Both the position numbers and the translations under genes were made by a program. Below, one piece after another: positions 4,645 to 6,890 of a stretch of DNA of 6,890 bases. The notes under the pieces were generated by a model. That model was not told the origin of the DNA, did no database searches, and was given only the letters and a program-made list of their open reading frames with translations. The stretch is from an uncultured Clostridia bacterium (GTDB lineage: Bacteria > Bacillota > Clostridia > Christensenellales > UBA1242), in NCBI GenBank assembly GCA_944372745.1, contig CALWAB010000038.1:1-6890 (forward strand), read 5' to 3'. Within the stretch, counting starts at the first letter, position 1; each line of letters begins with the position of its first letter.

Positions 4645-5352
4645 TTATTGTAATGAAAATTTTACTTGTACTTGAGCAGAGATTTCAATTTTGCCTATAT
4701 AAGCACCGTCATTTAATACTTCACTTCCTGACCTATATAGTGTAGGGTAATAGTAGTTGTCTTTTTCGCAAATTTTAACTATTTGTAAATTGTCGTTGCC
4801 GACAATGTCTTTAGCTTTTTGTTCAGCATTGTTGAGAGCTTCTTTCAATAAATCGTTATATACACTTTCGCTGTCTCTTAAATTGTATTGTATGTTTGTG
4901 ATGTCTTCAAAGCCATTTTCAACCAATTTATCAATGCTATTTTGCACTTTGTCCAAATCTACTTCATAATTAAAATAAATTGTAGATGAGTGTCCCATAA
5001 AAGCTTTGCCACAAGTGTAATCATAACTAGGATTTGAATATGAAGATGTCATTATAATGTCTTGGTCTTCTATGCCTAAATCTTTGAGTACTGTTACTGC
5101 TTTATTAAAGAGTTCTTTGGTGGCATTTTTAGCCACTTTGGCATCCATATCTACACTTTGCACACGCATATTTACAACTGCATAATCAGGGGTAACTCCT
5201 TGTTCCGCTTTGCCGATAACTGTAACTGTAATAGCATCATAACTAGCGGAAGCAACAGCATTAGTAGTTGGCACATAGAATAATTGTGTTAGTAATAACG
5301 CAATTATGAGTGCAATGAAAAAATAAGTTAATTTTGATTTTGTTTTGTACAT
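4645..5352 (-). CDS. Exported SIMPL-domain (DUF541) protein, YggE/BP26-like
   Basis: A 235-residue protein. The start ATG (5352-5350) is preceded by AGAGGTGA at a good distance. Residues 1-9 are basic, 10-26 are a hydrophobic helix, and ASA at 34-36 could be a signal peptidase site; the N-terminus may instead remain as a membrane anchor. Residues ~41-234 match the SIMPL/DUF541 pattern: opening strand ITVTVIGKAEQGVTPDYA (41-58), a helix with Ala/Lys/Asn (72-92), the GIEDQDIIMTSS segment (93-104), YSNPSYDY (105-112), a second helix EALNNAEQKAKDI (171-183), and a final strand pair ending in a hydrophobic alternation (218-233). Length is normal for the family. Brucella BP26 of this family assembles into ring-shaped oligomers, and E. 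coli YggE is linked to oxidative stress; the biochemical function of Firmicute members is not established. The gene runs alone, convergent with the AAA+ gene and divergent from the transporter at 5605. I find no convincing promoter upstream; a TATAAT at 5418-5413 lacks a good -35. Confidence 0.88.
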   Translation of the reverse strand: MYKTKSKLTYFFIALIIALLLTQLFYVPTTNAVASASYDAITVTVIGKAEQGVTPDYAVVNMRVQSVDMDAKVAKNATKELFNKAVTVLKDLGIEDQDIIMTSSYSNPSYDYTCGKAFMGHSSTIYFNYEVDLDKVQNSIDKLVENGFEDITNIQYNLRDSESVYNDLLKEALNNAEQKAKDIVGNDNLQIVKICEKDNYYYPTLYRSGSEVLNDGAYIGKIEISAQVQVKFSLQ

Positions 5353-5511
5353 ATTTTCACCTCTAAAATAGCGTTTGAATTATTTTTATAATTATGTATA
5401 GCAAACATTAATATTATATAATTCGACAAAACTTCCTATAACATAACATTTTATAGTATTTATATTAAGCATTTTAAAAGATTAAAAAATGTAATTATTG
5501 TATGTAAATGC

Positions 5512-5540
5512 TAGTCAGTTTTTTATAAATATTGTATAAT
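5512..5540 (+). promoter_or_regulatory. Predicted sigma-A promoter (TAGTCA-N17-TATAAT) for the transporter
   Basis: A perfect -10 box TATAAT (5535-5540) lies 17 bases after TAGTCA (5512-5517, 4/6 match). The start would be near 5547, giving a leader of about 58 nt that begins just before AAAAGGAG (5551-5558). Confidence 0.55.
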
Positions 5541-5550
5541 TACTTTGGTT

Positions 5551-5604
5551 AAAAGGAGAATGCAGTTTGTATATAAAACTTGCAAACTAACATAATATAT
5601 TTGT
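5551..5604 (+). promoter_or_regulatory. Transporter leader: distant ribosome binding site, tiny ORFs and hairpin
   Basis: AAAAGGAG (5551-5558) is the only good ribosome binding site, yet it lies 46 bases before ATG 5605, which has none of its own. Two tiny frames can start after it. ATG 5560 gives MQFVYKTCKLT and a stop at 5593-5595, but starts 1 base after the site. TTG 5567, at 8 bases, gives 7 residues ending at 5588-5590. AGTTTGT (5564-5570) pairs with GCAAACT (5582-5588), with one G-T pair. The arrangement could allow translational coupling or control by a leader peptide. Alternatively CATAAT (5591-5596) may be a -10 box giving a leaderless mRNA. Confidence 0.4.
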
Positions 5605-6489
5605 ATGGTCGTTTTAGGAATTATTTATGCTGTATTAGGGGCGTTGTTTTTTGCATTGTATTCTGTGCCACAGAAGTTATCAAAATCTAATGTTTATGTA
5701 CTATCTTATTTTGTGGGCGTTGGATACTTTTTATCTTCGCTTTTTGTTTATATAATAATGGTCATAGCAGGGAATAACGAACCATTTTTTAATATTTGGT
5801 TGCTTGTAGCAGGGATAGCAGGCATTGTGTGGTATTTTGGACAACTCACTTATATGCGTTCAATCAATATGATAGGGCTTTCGCGTGCTAGTACTTGGCA
5901 GAAATTGCAAGGGCCTATTGCTTCGCTTGCCATTTTGTTTTTATTTAGCGAATATACAGCGGACAATATAATATTAATTGTGATGTCTATAGTATTTATG
6001 GCTATTTCTGGTTTTTTCTTGTCTATTCATTCTCAAAATGACAATTCTAAATCGTATATAGGCATTTTACTCGCATTTTGTTCAGCATTTATATTTGCAT
6101 CTAATGTAGTCGTTCGAAAGTATGTGACAGCAGAAAATTTGATTTATACTCAGCAGTTGTATTCTTCATTCTTCATAATGTTCACAGGGTTTGTGGTGGC
6201 TAGTATAAAAGAAAAGAATGTAAAATTCGCAATCAATTTTCATAAAGACAATATGATGGGAGTGCTTGCAGGCCTATTGTACTTTTTAGCCACATTCTTG
6301 CTTATTTTGTCATTTGAAAACCTTTTAGGAACAGTCGCATCCACTTTAAAACAATTAAGTGCAATATTTGCATTGCTCTTTGGCATTTTCCTATTTAAAG
6401 AAATCAGTTTTAAACAACATTATGTGCGTATTTTACTAGGCGTGGGGTGCATAATAGTGAGTATGGTGTTACTATTTTTGAGTATATGA
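5605..6489 (+). CDS. DMT-superfamily transporter, GRP/GlcU-like (EamA fold)
   Basis: A 294-residue integral membrane protein with about ten hydrophobic helices (roughly 2-20, 31-55, 63-80, 84-99, 103-116, 121-141, 151-170, 184-201, 217-264 as two, 272-293). It shows the internal duplication of EamA proteins: LAILFLFSEY (108-117) followed by a helix matches FALLFGIFLFKEISFKQ (255-271) followed by the last helix. The segment GIVWYFGQLTYMRSINMIGLSRA (73-95) resembles the W..GQ....S....G.S.A pattern of the glucose/ribose uptake (GRP) family, as in GlcU, and relates it to RhaT. The substrate is probably a sugar or similar small solute, but this is inference and generic DMT metabolite export remains possible. 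ATG 5605 is the first usable start, because a stop lies in frame at 5593-5595. The gene is complete, and a weak hairpin follows before the MATE gene. Confidence 0.87.
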   Translation: MVVLGIIYAVLGALFFALYSVPQKLSKSNVYVLSYFVGVGYFLSSLFVYIIMVIAGNNEPFFNIWLLVAGIAGIVWYFGQLTYMRSINMIGLSRASTWQKLQGPIASLAILFLFSEYTADNIILIVMSIVFMAISGFFLSIHSQNDNSKSYIGILLAFCSAFIFASNVVVRKYVTAENLIYTQQLYSSFFIMFTGFVVASIKEKNVKFAINFHKDNMMGVLAGLLYFLATFLLILSFENLLGTVASTLKQLSAIFALLFGIFLFKEISFKQHYVRILLGVGCIIVSMVLLFLSI

Positions 6490-6497
6490 TTAAATAA

Positions 6498-6528
6498 AGC
6501 GTTTTGTGGTTTACAAAAATGCTATTTT
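6498..6528 (+). terminator. Weak terminator-like hairpin after the transporter
   Basis: AGCGTTTTGT (6498-6507) pairs with ACAAAAATGCT (6513-6523) with one bulged A and one G-T pair, around GGTTT; ATTTT follows. The T-tract is short. It overlaps the -35 box of the next gene, so it may only partly stop transcription. Confidence 0.35.
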
Positions 6529-6539
6529 CGTGTTATTAT
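6510..6539 (+). promoter_or_regulatory. Predicted extended -10 promoter for the MATE gene
   Basis: TTTACA (6510-6515) and TATTAT (6534-6539) are 18 bases apart. TGT directly before the -10 box gives the extended TGn motif. The start near 6546 would fall at the ribosome binding site AAAAGG (6544-6549), leaving a leader of only about 11 nt. Confidence 0.5.
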
Positions 6540-6556
6540 ATTCAAAAGGTTTGCCA

Positions 6557-6890
6557 ATGATAAATAATTTCAAATTTTTGATTGACACACTCAAAGAAGG
6601 CAAATGGTTGATACTGAGATATGTCTTTGTAGCCATTTATCTTTTAGTTTCAGGCATTATAGCGAACAAGTTAGAATTAGTCGCACTCACTTATTATAAT
6701 GCTGTGATAACTATTGTGAGTTTTGCAGATATGATAGGCTATGGCATAGCAAATGGTGTGGGCATTTTCATAAATCAAAACTATGATAATTCTGAAAAGA
6801 TAAATAATTACACAAAAGTCGGACTTTATGCAGTTATGGGCATATTGCTATTTGTGTGTATTTTGCTTGCAGTGTTCAATAATTTTGTGC
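6557..6890 (+). CDS. MATE-family multidrug/solute exporter, N-terminal part (runs off window)
   Basis: The frame opens at ATG 6557, seven bases after AAAAGG (6544-6549), and stays open for 111 codons to the window end. The visible part begins with a short amphipathic N-terminus (residues 1-17), then helix 18-36, helix 45-60, and helix 88-107. Between the second and third helices, the segment GYGIANGVGIFINQ (61-74) followed by a polar stretch NYDNSEKINNYTKVGL (75-90) matches the MATE pattern, where a Gly-rich helix ends in an S/N-Q motif followed by a Gly/Asn loop and a Lys/Arg-rich segment. The ending helix LYAVMGILLFVCILLAVF is typical TM3. MATE proteins expel cationic drugs or metabolites using Na+ or H+ gradients (family knowledge). 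A related MVF-superfamily flippase cannot be excluded from a quarter of the protein. It is transcribed in the same direction as the GlcU-like gene, 67 bases after it, but with its own promoter. Confidence 0.75.
   Translation, partial: MINNFKFLIDTLKEGKWLILRYVFVAIYLLVSGIIANKLELVALTYYNAVITIVSFADMIGYGIANGVGIFINQNYDNSEKINNYTKVGLYAVMGILLFVCILLAVFNNFV

Noticed and set aside
4757..4969. Plus-strand 70-codon frame within the SIMPL gene
   Set aside because: It is antisense to a well-supported exported protein and is low-complexity Ser/Leu-rich.

Overview
The window is very AT-rich. Intergenic stretches fall to about 10-15% G+C by hand count, and coding regions look near 30%. Genes carry AGGAG-type ribosome binding sites and promoters of the TTGACA/TATAAT kind. 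The proteins are a cell-surface protein with a Listeria-Bacteroides-type repeat end, a SIMPL protein, a GlcU-like sugar transporter and a MATE transporter. This fits a low-GC Firmicute, most likely an uncultured gut-type Clostridia relative. The lineage is inferred from composition and protein families only, and no phylogenetic marker gene is present.

Layout: (1) 1-372, the C-terminal end of a secreted or surface protein. (2) 373-894, an AT-rich gap with a good promoter (440-468), a strong hairpin terminator (629-674) and a weak second one (675-703). Promoter and terminator together outline a candidate small RNA of about 200 nt. A second promoter (809-837) serves the next gene. (3) 895-1857, an orphan cytosolic protein with an alpha/beta-hydrolase-like nucleophile elbow. 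(4) 1858-2643, a 786-base gap whose first 570 bases are the oddest part of the window: about 43% G+C, packed with perfect stems, two duplicated modules, an interleaved (pseudoknot-type) stem pair and a long-range helix. I read this as a candidate large structured RNA or a palindrome-rich repeat element. (5) 2650-4557, a single-ring Clp/Hsp100-type AAA+ ATPase with an unrecognised N-terminal half and its own promoter. (6) 4563-4617, a bidirectional terminator between convergent genes. (7) 4645-5352 on the minus strand, an exported SIMPL (DUF541) protein. (8) 5605-6489, a DMT-superfamily, GlcU-like transporter with an unusual leader. (9) 6557 to the window end, the start of a MATE-family transporter.

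Most genes look singly transcribed: each has its own promoter-like sequence, and terminators separate several of them. No obvious pathway links them. The most noteworthy neighbourhood is the orphan hydrolase-like gene, the structured 1866-2435 element and the AAA+ ATPase. Whether these three form one system cannot be decided from this window; conservation of the trio in other genomes would be the test.
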